Of a stretch of DNA of 64,000 bases, positions 27,568 to 36,242 are shown one piece after another (the first letter of the stretch is position 1; every line of letters starts with the position of its first letter). The position numbers and the translations under genes were made by a program. Source of the DNA: Methanococcoides sp. (lineage in GTDB: Archaea > Halobacteriota > Methanosarcinia > Methanosarcinales > Methanosarcinaceae); the NCBI GenBank assembly GCA_021108185.1, contig JAIORJ010000088.1:43591-107590 (forward strand), read 5' to 3'. Below the pieces are notes generated by a model that was not told where the DNA came from, did no database searches, and worked only from the letters and a program-made list of their open reading frames with translations.

Positions 27568-28269
27568 TTATCCCTGTTGGTGCATTTTCTGAAGAACTTC
27601 CATAACTTCCTGTGTTGTTTTCTCACGGCTATAATCAGCAGAGCGCAGTTGCTCACCAAGCTTTTTACCTGCCTGCTCAGCTGCAAGCATCACTTTTTCG
27701 TCTTTTGTAACGTCAGGGATCGTATCCGCATTGATTGGAGAGTTAGGTCCATGTACAGCATAGTGTCCTCCTACCTTGCAGTCTTCACCGTATCCGCAAT
27801 AGCAGCAACCAAAAGCACCTATTCCTTCAACATTATCAATAACTTTAATTAGGTTAAATAAGCAGAATGCATTTAGAACCTCAGTAGGCGGCGAAGGGTC
27901 TGCACCCCCAAGACTCACATTAACTGCAAGTTTTCCCCAGAGAATATCAGCTTCACGATGCCTGAATTGATACCATCTTTCAAGGAAAGAATGCATCACT
28001 GCGTTTAATGTGCTGAAATAGTTGACACCACTCAAAACATAAGCATCAGCTTCAACAATTTTATCACGCATGGTTTTCATGTCATCATTCACTTTACACA
28101 CATTGTCATCTACACATGCCATACATCCGATGCAGCCACCTATGTTCTTACCGTGCAGTGAAATAAGTTCGTATTCACAGCCTGTATTCTCTAAAATTTT
28201 CTGTACAACTTTAATAGAACCTGAACGTGATTCTGTCCTTGGACTTCCTGATATACCGAGTATTTTCAT
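27568..28269 (-). CDS. Iron-sulfur flavoprotein, NADPH-dependent FMN reductase fold
   Basis: A 233-residue flavodoxin-like protein. ISGSPRTESRSGS near residue 5 is the FMN phosphate loop, and CIGCMACVDDNVC near 45-57 is the compact cysteine motif of archaeal iron-sulfur flavoproteins, which bind a [4Fe-4S] cluster and FMN and reduce oxygen or peroxide. A further cysteine-rich piece CCYCGYGEDC near 155 is unusual for the short members and may bind a second metal. GGGAGGAG precedes ATG 28269. Role in oxidative stress is inferred. Confidence 0.87.
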   Translation of the reverse strand: MKILGISGSPRTESRSGSIKVVQKILENTGCEYELISLHGKNIGGCIGCMACVDDNVCKVNDDMKTMRDKIVEADAYVLSGVNYFSTLNAVMHSFLERWYQFRHREADILWGKLAVNVSLGGADPSPPTEVLNAFCLFNLIKVIDNVEGIGAFGCCYCGYGEDCKVGGHYAVHGPNSPINADTIPDVTKDEKVMLAAEQAGKKLGEQLRSADYSREKTTQEVMEVLQKMHQQG

Positions 28270-28797
28270 ATCTTAAACTCCTCCCTTATAAATCAAATTA
28301 GCTTAATACATAAACTGTAAAAGTTGCATCAAACTATCTATATGATATTTACTCAGCATCTTAAAAAGGCTTGAGGTTATTATTCTGTATTTGGTACATT
28401 CTAATGACCTTAAAAATTATAATACTCTAAATTTCTCTGCTGGTAAAAGCAAGTAATACTTTCAGGCACGTGACTCCTTTTCCAGATAGCATATAATCTC
28501 CTCTCTCATGCTTTTTGAACCTTGAATAAACTTAGCGTACAAAAAGATCAACATTAACTATATCTCCGACATTCTGTGCGAGGATATAGGTAAGCTGAAA
28601 AAACACTACGCTGATTTTTTGAAAGTTAATAATCTCAATAATCAAATTATTTATTTGTAATATTGATTTTTCTGGTTCTTTAATTAGTAACATTTTTTAG
28701 AAATTTTGATTACCATTAACTATAATACCTTGTAATACAAATGCCGAACTGTCTAAAATTTCGTAATGAATCTTAACATTTTTAGTGGTGGGGTTAA
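28270..28797. other. 528-base gap with a possible coding remnant
   Basis: No intact gene. 28533-28664 on the plus strand reads 43 codons without a stop (AYKKININYISDILCEDIG onward, then KLKKHYADFLKV) to TAA, with no start codon and a TGA shortly upstream; it may be a relic of an unknown gene. The left side holds the flavoprotein promoter, the right side the promoter of the beta-helix gene (GGTGGGG at 28787-28793). Confidence 0.35.
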
Positions 28798-29916
28798 ATG
28801 ATAATTAAAAAAAGTATGATATTTTGTTTTGTAATGGCTTTAGTATTAATGATCAGTGGAACAGCTGCCGCAGGCACATTCACAGTGAACAACAGCATTG
28901 GACCAGTAGCAGATTTTTCATCGATACAGGCTGCAGTAAATGCTGCACTTGATGGCGACATCATCCTTGTCTATCCAGGAACATACAATGAAAACGTGGA
29001 TGTGAACAAACAACTAAACATCACGTCAACCGATGGCTCTGCAGCCACGCATGTCACTTCCGCATCCTCAAATGACGATGTCTTCGAGGTTACTGCTGAC
29101 GAAGTGACCATCAGCGGGTTCCATGTGAGCGGAGCCAGTTCTAATAATGGAATTCATCTTCATGAAATTGAAAATTGCATTGTTATTAACAATAAGGTGT
29201 CGAACAATTCCTTTGGCATCCGGCTGTTTCGTTCCAGCAACAACACGCTGACCAACAACACAGTGTCGAACAATACCGGAATCGGCATCTATATGTCTTC
29301 TTCCAGCAACGACACGCTGACCAACAATACGGTGTCGAATAATGCCTACGAAGGCATCTGGTTGTCTTCTTCCAGCGACAGCACGTTGATTAGCAACACG
29401 GTGACGAACAACAATTACGGCATCTTTATGCGTTCTTCCAGCGACAGTACGTTGATTAGCAACACGGCGTCAAACAACAACTACGGTATCGTTTTGTCTG
29501 AATCCAGCAACAATCTCATCTACAACAATTATTTAAACAACTCTTATAACATTGGTTTTTATGGAACTAAACCTGGCAATATCTGGAACACCACAAAGAC
29601 CGCAGGCACGAATATCATTGGCGGACCTTATCTGGGTGGAAACTATTGGGCAAAACCGGATGGCACAGGTTTCAGCCAGACCCATGGAGGTGTAGGTGGG
29701 ATATGCGATTCACCATATAGTATCGACGTGAATAACATCGACTACCTGCCGTTGTGTTTAGTTACACACAATCCGTACGATGAAAATGAGGACTATGTGA
29801 TTGATATTGGTGAAGTAAGTGCAGCAATTGATGACTACCGTACACAGGGATCTACATCTATTGCAGATATCAATGAACTGATAGATATGTATCGTTCAGG
29901 TGTACCCTATTGCTGA
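28798..29916 (+). CDS. Secreted right-handed beta-helix protein with dockerin-like C-terminus
   Basis: A 372-residue surface protein. Signal peptide 1-25 (SMIFCFVMALVLMISG, cleavage near TAAAG). Residues 35-260 form a NosD/pectate-lyase-like parallel beta-helix, with six or so 23-residue turns of the type NNTVSNNTGIGIYMSSSSND. The end (about 325-372) is a dockerin-like unit: DENEDYVIDIGEVSAAIDDY then SIADINELIDMYRSG, two EF-hand-like helices. The same unit ends the large S-layer/PKD protein at 42477, so it may be a shared sorting or binding tag. Sugar binding or hydrolysis is possible; no catalytic residues were recognised. Confidence 0.82.
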   Translation: MIIKKSMIFCFVMALVLMISGTAAAGTFTVNNSIGPVADFSSIQAAVNAALDGDIILVYPGTYNENVDVNKQLNITSTDGSAATHVTSASSNDDVFEVTADEVTISGFHVSGASSNNGIHLHEIENCIVINNKVSNNSFGIRLFRSSNNTLTNNTVSNNTGIGIYMSSSSNDTLTNNTVSNNAYEGIWLSSSSDSTLISNTVTNNNYGIFMRSSSDSTLISNTASNNNYGIVLSESSNNLIYNNYLNNSYNIGFYGTKPGNIWNTTKTAGTNIIGGPYLGGNYWAKPDGTGFSQTHGGVGGICDSPYSIDVNNIDYLPLCLVTHNPYDENEDYVIDIGEVSAAIDDYRTQGSTSIADINELIDMYRSGVPYC

Positions 29917-30036
29917 AATGAGTGGGATTTAATCCCCCTCACTATTTTTATTAGATGTCTTGAATTTAGTAGCTTTGCAAAATATCGATTTACGATTATT
30001 ACCCTTCAATTTACGGATAAATTCACTAGTGGTAAA

Positions 30037-30467
30037 TTAACCTTCAATTCCTTCAATCATTTTTTCCCACTGTTCAACCCTCTCTTTCACATGAGCATTG
30101 AGAGTAAAAGGCTTATCGGCATCAGCATTCTGTTTCATGTAATGGAGAGTACCCTTAGAAAATCCCATTTTATTCCATTCGGTATAAGGCATGTCAATGA
30201 TCTTCTTCCTCAATAAATCAGAATCATCTCTTTCACCAACATAAGCAGGTTTATCAAATTCAATCGTTTTCCTTTTTCCTACAAGCTGATGGCTTAATTC
30301 CCTTGCTTTGAGCAACAGTACAGAATCCCAAGAATTGTTCTTCTTCCTATACTCAACTTTACCATTCATCAAGGAATTAAACTCTTCAGTAACCTTCCTT
30401 GCTCCAGACCAACTGAATTAATGGCTCTCAAGCATTCAGATTCAAGCAATGCATATCCATAATTCAG
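30037..30467 (-). pseudogene. cas1: cas1-like pseudogene (remnant 3) with central deletion
   Basis: Reading down the minus strand from 30467: LNYGYALLESECLRAINSVG is the hallmark Cas1 helix, then a frameshift with loss of the catalytic centre (the GxxH region), then ARKVTEEFNSLMNGKVEYRK, LLLKARELSHQLVGKRKTIEF and the tail MGFSKGTLHYMKQNADADKP. The C-terminal helix-turn-helix is a feature of casposon integrases as well as some CRISPR Cas1 proteins. Residues from ATG 30372 are still an open frame of 111 codons. No cas2 or repeat array is nearby. The 5' side is joined directly to part of another gene (30468-30757). Confidence 0.82.
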
Positions 30468-30757
30468 CAACCTGGAATCCAACCAGATAGAAGTTGAACG
30501 GCTTGATCTGGTCTTTCCATTCCTTACTTGCATTAAATCCCTTGAATCTTCTCAGGACATTTGCAGTTGAAACAGTGAGCCTTGAGATTGCATAAAGGCT
30601 TGAATACTTCTCTTCAATATCCGTTCCTGAGATTATCCCATAATGCAATTTGAGAATCTCTTCCCATATCTCAGCCTGCCAATCCTCAACATCTTTTGGA
30701 AATGGATTTATTAAATGTCCAAGTCCAATTTTTTGATTGTTTAATAATATGGTAGTA
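30468..30757 (-). pseudogene. N-terminal fragment of an unrecognised gene fused to the cas1 remnant
   Basis: About 95 codons read KIGLGHLINPFPKDVEDWQA, then ISRLTVSTANVLRRFKGFN and KPFNFYLVGFQ, a well-ordered globular sequence with no start codon and no function I can name. It stops at the exact point where the cas1 reading begins (GGTTGCTGAATTATG), so a deletion joined two genes of the same strand. It may be the former neighbour of cas1 in the lost element. Confidence 0.5.
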
Positions 30758-30782
30758 TTTTATAAAAGTTATTTATGAAGAT

Positions 30783-30986
30783 TTATTCAATTTCCACAAA
30801 TTCTACATAATTACTTGAAATTTTAATAGCTGAATCGAACATGTTTCCATCACGACTGATTTTCCTGATGTATTCGAGTTTCTCTTTACCCATATCAGCC
30901 TTATCTAATGTTCTAATAACACAACCAATCAAAGCATTGATGTCATTAGTTTCACCGTAAAAAGTACATTTTGGTTTATCGTCCAT
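30783..30986 (-). CDS. Small hypothetical protein
   Basis: 67 residues, MDDKPKCTFYGETNDINALI at the start, acidic, no signal or membrane segment, two cysteines. GGATC precedes ATG 30986. A TATA-like ATTTTATTATATTG lies at about 30998-31012 with a palindrome just beyond (31018-31031). I do not recognise the family. It resembles small genes of mobile elements in size and setting. Confidence 0.5.
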   Translation of the reverse strand: MDDKPKCTFYGETNDINALIGCVIRTLDKADMGKEKLEYIRKISRDGNMFDSAIKISSNYVEFVEIE

Positions 30987-31017
30987 TATAGATCCTACAA
31001 CAATATAATAAAATGAA

Positions 31018-31031
31018 TGAACATTTGTTCA
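31018..31031. promoter_or_regulatory. Palindrome TGAACATTTGTTCA
   Basis: Perfect 6+2+6 inverted repeat, 32 bases upstream of ATG 30986 and next to the TATA-like stretch of that gene, with a partial second copy (ATTCACAAATG) at 31034-31044. A repressor site overlapping the promoter is inferred. Together with the TRAM B terminator it accounts for the 332-base gap 30987-31318; nothing else is seen there. Confidence 0.4.
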
Positions 31032-31268
31032 CCTATTCACAAATGAAAAAGAAATCTTTACCAATTATCATAAACCTTAAAAAAAGGTTTATTGTATATT
31101 GTGTACTCCACCTTTAATATGGTTTGTATCAAATTACATTAAAGCAAATTCACACAAGCAATTAATGATCATTATTTAGGAAAGAAAAATTGTGATAGTT
31201 ACAATACCTAAAAAACCGAATTATTTTCAAATGATTTATTAATTATTGAGAGAATAAAAAGTAAGAAT

Positions 31269-31291
31269 GGAAAACCAAAACTTGGTCTTCC
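31269..31291 (-). terminator. Terminator of TRAM gene B
   Basis: Imperfect stem GGAAGACC/GGTTTTCC on the minus strand, followed by T-rich sequence. It is the counterpart of the terminator of TRAM gene A at 25294-25317. Confidence 0.55.
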
Positions 31292-31318
31292 AATCATGTG
31301 CTTAATTAATTATAGTAA

Positions 31319-31522
31319 TTAAGCTACTTCGCCAAATGCGAATTTTCGTGCTACTTTGGTGACCTTGATTGTCACTTCGTCACCGACAGAGGTGTTAGGT
31401 ACAAAAATTACAAAACCGCTTACTCTTGCGATTCCATCGCCTTCTCTTGCGGTATCTTCAATTGTTACGTCGTATGTTTCGCCAGCTTCTACTGGAGCAG
31501 TTGATTCCATGTTGTTGAACAA
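31319..31522 (-). CDS. TRAM-domain protein B
   Basis: A 67-residue TRAM barrel differing from copy A at about seven positions, e.g. EDTAREGDG and GFVIFVPNTSVG, with the end VARKFAFGEVA. Many codon changes are silent, so both copies appear to be under selection. The TTG start at 31522 has the same GGAAGTGA site; GTG 31531 lies inside that site and is unlikely. Same RNA-binding role as copy A. It lies in inverted orientation 6 kb away, together with leader, terminator and an upstream cas1 remnant. Confidence 0.92.
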   Translation of the reverse strand: MFNNMESTAPVEAGETYDVTIEDTAREGDGIARVSGFVIFVPNTSVGDEVTIKVTKVARKFAFGEVA

Positions 31523-31694
31523 ATATTTCACTTCCTTTAAACTGCTTAAAAAGATAATAACCAGCTAGTAAACATACGAAAAAATAGTAAATACAGTTAA
31601 GGAAATACCATCTAGACCTATAATTTATTAAATTAGTTTTTGCCTTTAAAAGCAATCTTAATAATGAAGGTATACTATATAAATCTGTTTGTAC
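31523..31694 (-). promoter_or_regulatory. Promoter and long conserved leader of TRAM gene B
   Basis: Reverse-complement match to 24891-25062 with about ten changes in 170 bases. TATA box TTATATAG at 31675-31682 (minus strand), preceded by the shared GTACAAACAG. Upstream of that the two loci diverge, so the duplication starts at the core promoter apart from the cas1 fragments. Confidence 0.65.
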
Positions 31695-31787
31695 ATCAAT
31701 TCCTATATTTCACACTAAAAATTAATGATCCCAATATTTTCACGACAATTAAAAATTTGAAACAATAATTGGTTTTGAGGAATTGTT

Positions 31788-31990
31788 TTCTTTTTCTTCC
31801 TCAACAGATCAGAATCATCCCTCTTTACAACAAAAACAGGCTTGATAAACTCAATGGTTTTTCTCTTCCCAACAAGATGATGGCTTAACTCCCTTGCTTT
31901 GAGCAACAGTACAGAATCCTAAGAAGTGTTCTTCTTCCTGTACTCAACTTTACCATTCATCAAGGAATTAAACTCTTCAGTAACCTTTCG
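31788..31990 (-). pseudogene. cas1-like remnant 4
   Basis: Minus-strand sequence closely matching 30203-30405: RKVTEEFNSLMNGKVEYRKK, then LLLKARELSHHLVGKRKTIEF and RDDSDLLRKK. The Trp codon of NNSWDSV has become TAG, and the match breaks before the helix-turn-helix tail. Unlike the two protein genes with in-frame TAG later in the window, this TAG replaces a Trp in a fragment and is best read as decay. Confidence 0.75.
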
Positions 31991-32035
31991 ACCACCCTTG
32001 TATTTATTAACCAATAAATGTAACATATTATATTA

Positions 32036-33667
32036 ATGTTCAAAAAGCTTAGAAGATATTTTGCGATCATAAAGGTCTTTTTTAAATATAATTTATTCAG
32101 CTTGCTCTATAAAGAGATACAGAGCAATTACGTTTCTAACAAGAAGATCACCTGTTCGGTAGATCGGGAAGCACAGAAAAATGCACGAAAGCTCAGACTT
32201 GCTTTTGAAGACCTTGGTGTAACATTCATCAAGCTCGGACAGATTATGAGCAAACGTCCAGACCTTATTCCTTTTAGTTATGTACAGGAGTTATCCCAAC
32301 TACAGAACAAAGTAGGATCAATTTCATTTGAGGAAATGGGAGCATCCTTTGAAGGATACAATATTGGATGTCAGACTAAAGACGTGGCCGATCCATATTC
32401 GGAATCGATCGCTGCCTTTGTATCACGATTTGATGAATTTAACAAAAAGCCTATTGCAAGCGCTTCTATTGCACAGGTCTATGAAGCTGTACTGAACGGT
32501 AAAAGGGTAGCAGTTAAAATAGCACGTCCTAATCTCATTGACCAGATAAATATCGATCTTTCAATAATCAATGACCTGAAACCACTTTTGGCCAGGATCG
32601 GAGGCTTTGGAAGTAACTTCGATATCGATAGTTTTCTTGATGAGTTCAAAGAACTTCTGAACAAGGAAGTGGATCTTCGTAATGAAGCTCGTAACATTAT
32701 GAGATTCGGTGAAATATTTAGATCTACAAAGGACGTTCATATCCCGAGTGTATATGAAGATCTCTGTACTGAGAGCGTTCTTGTAATGGATTATATGGAA
32801 GGGGTGCTTGTAAAGGACCTTGAAGGAGATAGCCAAGCCATACGTTCAAAGTATGCTCATATAATCAGCTCGAGCTATCTGGAACAGGTCTATTTACATG
32901 GATTTTACCACGCCGATCCGCATTCCGGTAATATACTACTTCGGGAAGATGGAATTGCCTTCATTGATTTTGGTGAAGTGGGTATAATCGATTCCGAGCT
33001 CAGGCGTAACATGTTGAACCTGTTCTATGGTATCTATAAGAAAAATGTGGATATTGCTTTTGAAGCCTTCCTTAAGATAGCCAACATAAATAAGGATGAG
33101 ATCGATATCCACAAGTTCAAGGTAGATCTTGACTCATTGATATCCCTTCAGAATTTCGCACTCGGTGAACGTCAGAACGACAGTTATGCAAATCTGGCAT
33201 TCAAATATAATCTATCCCTGCCAAGTGATTTTTCAACCCTTGAACGTTCTCTGGTACTGGTTGAAGGTGTCTGCCTTGAACTTGACCCTAAGTTCAATCT
33301 CATCGAAGATGCAAAAACATTGATAGCCATGGTCATGATGAAACGCTATTCACCATTTAATGCAGCAGAATATTTCCTTCTGGAAGGGGACAGATATCTT
33401 GAGATCTTCAAGAACCTGCCACAAGGCATTAATGATGTTATCGAAACCATCAGAGGCTATCGCTTTGAAAAACTTGATAAAAAGACCAAGGAGATCAAAC
33501 ACGATAAAATGCTGGACTCTCTAGCAAAATACATTTTCCTTTCAATTATACTTGTTTCTTCTGCTTATCTTGCAACACAACAGGATACAAATCTGGCGAA
33601 TCTCGGAATTGTCGGTTTCGTTGTAGCGTTGTTCCTGTTCGGGGTGCTGTTCTTAAAACATCAGTAA
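32036..33667 (+). CDS. ABC1/AarF/UbiB family kinase-like protein
   Basis: A 543-residue protein of the ABC1 atypical kinase family. The KxGQ motif FIKLGQIMSKRPDLIP lies near residue 65; the nucleotide-binding motif is ASIAQVYEA near 143, the lysine in VAVKIARP near 160, and HADPHSGNILL near 298 with DFGEVG near 317 give catalytic loop and metal site. Two hydrophobic helices at 505-540 anchor it. In bacteria and mitochondria relatives support quinone synthesis; in this methanogen methanophenazine or lipid metabolism is only a guess. No ribosome binding site precedes ATG 32036, so the mRNA may be nearly leaderless. Confidence 0.88.
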   Translation: MFKKLRRYFAIIKVFFKYNLFSLLYKEIQSNYVSNKKITCSVDREAQKNARKLRLAFEDLGVTFIKLGQIMSKRPDLIPFSYVQELSQLQNKVGSISFEEMGASFEGYNIGCQTKDVADPYSESIAAFVSRFDEFNKKPIASASIAQVYEAVLNGKRVAVKIARPNLIDQINIDLSIINDLKPLLARIGGFGSNFDIDSFLDEFKELLNKEVDLRNEARNIMRFGEIFRSTKDVHIPSVYEDLCTESVLVMDYMEGVLVKDLEGDSQAIRSKYAHIISSSYLEQVYLHGFYHADPHSGNILLREDGIAFIDFGEVGIIDSELRRNMLNLFYGIYKKNVDIAFEAFLKIANINKDEIDIHKFKVDLDSLISLQNFALGERQNDSYANLAFKYNLSLPSDFSTLERSLVLVEGVCLELDPKFNLIEDAKTLIAMVMMKRYSPFNAAEYFLLEGDRYLEIFKNLPQGINDVIETIRGYRFEKLDKKTKEIKHDKMLDSLAKYIFLSIILVSSAYLATQQDTNLANLGIVGFVVALFLFGVLFLKHQ

Positions 33668-33679
33668 GGGGTTGATACT

Positions 33680-35035
33680 TTGAGTGGGGAGTATTTTAAC
33701 AAAGATATAGAGACAATGGAAAGGGGGGAACTCGATTCCCTTGTTGAAGAAAAATTGCGTTATACGGTAGATTATGCTGTAAAGCACTCTCCTTTTTACA
33801 GAAGATGGTTCGAAAGGAATGGCGTTTCTCCTTCAAGCATCAGAAGTCATGAGGACCTGCTGGAATTGCCGCTTGTTTCAGGTGAGCTTATACGAAAGAA
33901 CCAGCCACCCAAGACCGATGATTTTCAATTCATGAGTGCAGACTGGAATGACATCTACACAATTCATGAGACAAGTGGCACGAGCGGAGTCCCAAAATCG
34001 TTCTTCCTCACCTGGCAGGACTGGTTACGTTATGCTGAAAAATACGGACGTAGCTTTTGTTCACAGGGATTCGGACCGGGGGACAGGATGGTCATGTGTG
34101 CCTCCTATGGCATGAACGTAGGTGCAAATACAATGACGCTTGCTGCAAAGGATGTCGGCATGGCGGTCATCCCTGAAGGCAAATGCACCTTCTCCACACG
34201 CATCTTTGAGACCTATCAACCTACCGGCATAGTTGCCAGTGTCTTCAAATTGTTAAGGCTTGCACGCAGGCTCAAGAGCGAGGGTATTGATCCGAAAGAG
34301 ACGAGCATCAATAAATTGGTCGTAGGTGGAGAGAGCTTTGCCGAGCAGAGTCGCAGTTATCTTGAGGAAGTATGGGGTTGTCCTGCTTACAATACCTACG
34401 GAAGTACAGAAGGAACGATGTGTGGGGAGTGTGTCGAGCAGAATGGCCTCCATGTGCCGGAAGACCTTGTCCATCTCGATGTCTATGACCCATACCGAAA
34501 GGAATTCCTCGAGGACGGGGAATGTGGCAGAATAGTGTTAACAACCCTTTTAAGTCCGGGGGAAACGTGTGGTAGTCTTCTGATCAATTATGATACAGAG
34601 GATACTACTGTTGTGCATTCTCGTGATAAATGTGCCTGTGGCAGGACCCATATGAGAATTTACACTCCTGAACGCGAAGCTGAAAGCCTCTGGGTATCAG
34701 GTTCACCTTTTAATCGTGTGGATGTTGAACAGGGTGTTTTCCAGAGGGAGAACATGGACCATCTGACCGGTGAATATGAAGCATTCTTAGACAAAAATAG
34801 TGATGGTAAGGCTGTTCTAAAGGTAAATCTGGAATGCCTTGATAAGAATAACTTTGACAGGGATAGTATTCAAGAGAATTTCCTGAAGGGATTCCTAAAT
34901 CCAAATACAGGCACTTTGAACCTTTATGAAAAAGGGGGTTTGGACGTTGATATTAATTTCGCTGGTATGGGTGAGCTGGAGATATTCAAGCTAAAAGGAA
35001 GACCAAAAAGAGTGGTTGACCGCAGGAAAACTTGA
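33680..35035 (+). CDS. Coenzyme F390 synthetase-like adenylate-forming enzyme
   Basis: A 451-residue protein of the phenylacetate-CoA ligase/F390 synthetase group. HETSGTSGVPKSFFLTWQDW near residue 92 is the nucleotide loop, YNTYGSTEGTMCGEC near 235 the adenylate site, and CACGRTHMRIY near 315 a cysteine pair typical of the group. In methanogens F390 synthetase adenylylates reduced-state coenzyme F420 on oxygen exposure. Start TTG 33680 after GGGGTTGAT; ATG 33716 is the alternative. It begins 12 bases after the AarF-like gene, so the two are probably co-transcribed. Substrate is assigned by family only. Confidence 0.82.
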   Translation: MSGEYFNKDIETMERGELDSLVEEKLRYTVDYAVKHSPFYRRWFERNGVSPSSIRSHEDLLELPLVSGELIRKNQPPKTDDFQFMSADWNDIYTIHETSGTSGVPKSFFLTWQDWLRYAEKYGRSFCSQGFGPGDRMVMCASYGMNVGANTMTLAAKDVGMAVIPEGKCTFSTRIFETYQPTGIVASVFKLLRLARRLKSEGIDPKETSINKLVVGGESFAEQSRSYLEEVWGCPAYNTYGSTEGTMCGECVEQNGLHVPEDLVHLDVYDPYRKEFLEDGECGRIVLTTLLSPGETCGSLLINYDTEDTTVVHSRDKCACGRTHMRIYTPEREAESLWVSGSPFNRVDVEQGVFQRENMDHLTGEYEAFLDKNSDGKAVLKVNLECLDKNNFDRDSIQENFLKGFLNPNTGTLNLYEKGGLDVDINFAGMGELEIFKLKGRPKRVVDRRKT

Positions 35036-35041
35036 TCTTAT

Positions 35042-35062
35042 AGTAAATTTATCCAATTTACT
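35042..35062 (+). terminator. Weak AT-rich stem-loop
   Basis: AGTAAATT/AATTTACT stem with a five-base loop just after the F390 synthetase-like gene, in front of a convergent gene. Low GC content makes its strength uncertain. Confidence 0.3.
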
Positions 35063-35120
35063 CTTTGATAAATAGGATCAAGAACAAGATGCAAATAAAG
35101 AAATAAAGGGAATAAGCAGA

Positions 35121-35498
35121 TCACATATCTGCATATTCAGCATCATAGCCATTTTTATTTACATTGGCATCTGTGAAAGCCAGATAGCCAGACAAGACAA
35201 AATTAAGCACAGGTATGAGGAAGAGTATCCCGAGCCACTTTGAACGGTTAAGTCTCCCTGCAACCTCTCCCCAAAGATAAGCTCCCATAAGGAAATTGAC
35301 GTAGGGAATGAGGAAGATGATGGCATACCAGAGGGATAATCTTGCTACTCTGAACATGAGGAGTATATTGAGCAAAGGTACCCATGCCATCCAGGCATTT
35401 TCAGTAGATGTCTTGATCGCAATTTTCTGTAAACAGAATGAAGTGTAGATGTAAGCAAGTAGCACAAATATTAGGGCTATTATTGTATAAGTTTCCAA
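35121..35498 (-). CDS. Small integral membrane protein (DUF5684-like)
   Basis: A 125-residue protein with four hydrophobic helices: TIIALIFVLLAYIYTS, WVPLLNILLMFRVA, LWYAIIFLIPYVNFL and LGILFLIPVLNFVLSG. The repeated P-x-x-N pattern inside the helices (VPLLN, IPYVN, IPVLN) is typical of DUF5684 proteins. TTG 35498 is preferred because the perfect site GGTGATC lies 3 bases upstream, inside the longer open frame. Function unknown. Confidence 0.72.
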   Translation of the reverse strand: METYTIIALIFVLLAYIYTSFCLQKIAIKTSTENAWMAWVPLLNILLMFRVARLSLWYAIIFLIPYVNFLMGAYLWGEVAGRLNRSKWLGILFLIPVLNFVLSGYLAFTDANVNKNGYDAEYADM

Positions 35499-35756
35499 AA
35501 TGATCACCAAGTATAATTTTGTTTAAAGGTCATCGGTTCATTTTTAAAAACAAACCCGTCTAAATTTAGACAGCTCTATACACAGTGGTTTGGATATATA
35601 CTTGTCGATATATTGGACAGTTCTACGAATATTTGTATAAGTGCAGCAGTAAATTGAAAAAATGTAGCAGGCTTCTCCTGCCTGTTAACATAATGTGATA
35701 TTTTTATCTAATAGCATAAGGTACTCTGTAGGGCTATTCAAACTGAATTATATATC

Positions 35757-36170
35757 TCATTTCAGTTCATTTGGGAGGTCTTCCCACAAACCGATAAGGT
35801 TGTCTTCGGTATCAATTATCTCAGCATAGTATCCAATTTCCATCACAGGCTCTTTCTGTCTTACCACTTTACCACCAGAAACTTTCACTTTTTTAAGCGA
35901 GTCCTCGATCGAATCTACAGTGACAACAATTGAAGGATATTCATCCACACTTTCACGTTTGAAAAGTGCACCATTGATAGCACCGACTTCCAGTGGCATT
36001 CCCTCATCATCCGTTGGAACTGTAGAGATCAGCTGATAATCCCTGTCAAAACCCATGTCTGTTATCGTCCAGTCGAAAAGTTTCTGATAGAACTCTTTTG
36101 CACGATCTGCGTTGTTTACTGGCAGTTGAAAATGTGTTACTGGACATCCACTGTTAACTTTATCTCCCAT
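35757..36170 (-). CDS. VOC-family protein (glyoxalase/bleomycin-resistance fold)
   Basis: 137 residues, THFQLPVNNADRAKEFYQKL near residue 12 and a second half VVRQKEPVMEIGYYAEIIDT ending in NLIGLWE. Two beta-alpha-beta-beta-beta units of the vicinal-oxygen-chelate fold are visible, with His 13 and Glu near 115 as possible metal ligands. GGGGGTACG precedes ATG 36170. Substrate unknown. Confidence 0.85.
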   Translation of the reverse strand: MGDKVNSGCPVTHFQLPVNNADRAKEFYQKLFDWTITDMGFDRDYQLISTVPTDDEGMPLEVGAINGALFKRESVDEYPSIVVTVDSIEDSLKKVKVSGGKVVRQKEPVMEIGYYAEIIDTEDNLIGLWEDLPNELK

Positions 36171-36242
36171 TTGTTACGTACCCCCAAATTTATGCGCTAA
36201 TAGAAATTATACATAAAGATAATTTATAATAAACGCTTATTT

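Noticed and set aside
31910..31930. TAG in cas1 remnant 4 as a pyrrolysine codon
   Set aside because: It replaces the Trp of the sister copy and the fragment is broken elsewhere; decay is simpler.
24697..31990. A CRISPR array near the cas1 remnants
   Set aside because: No regularly spaced direct repeats were found in the gaps; only cas1 debris is present.
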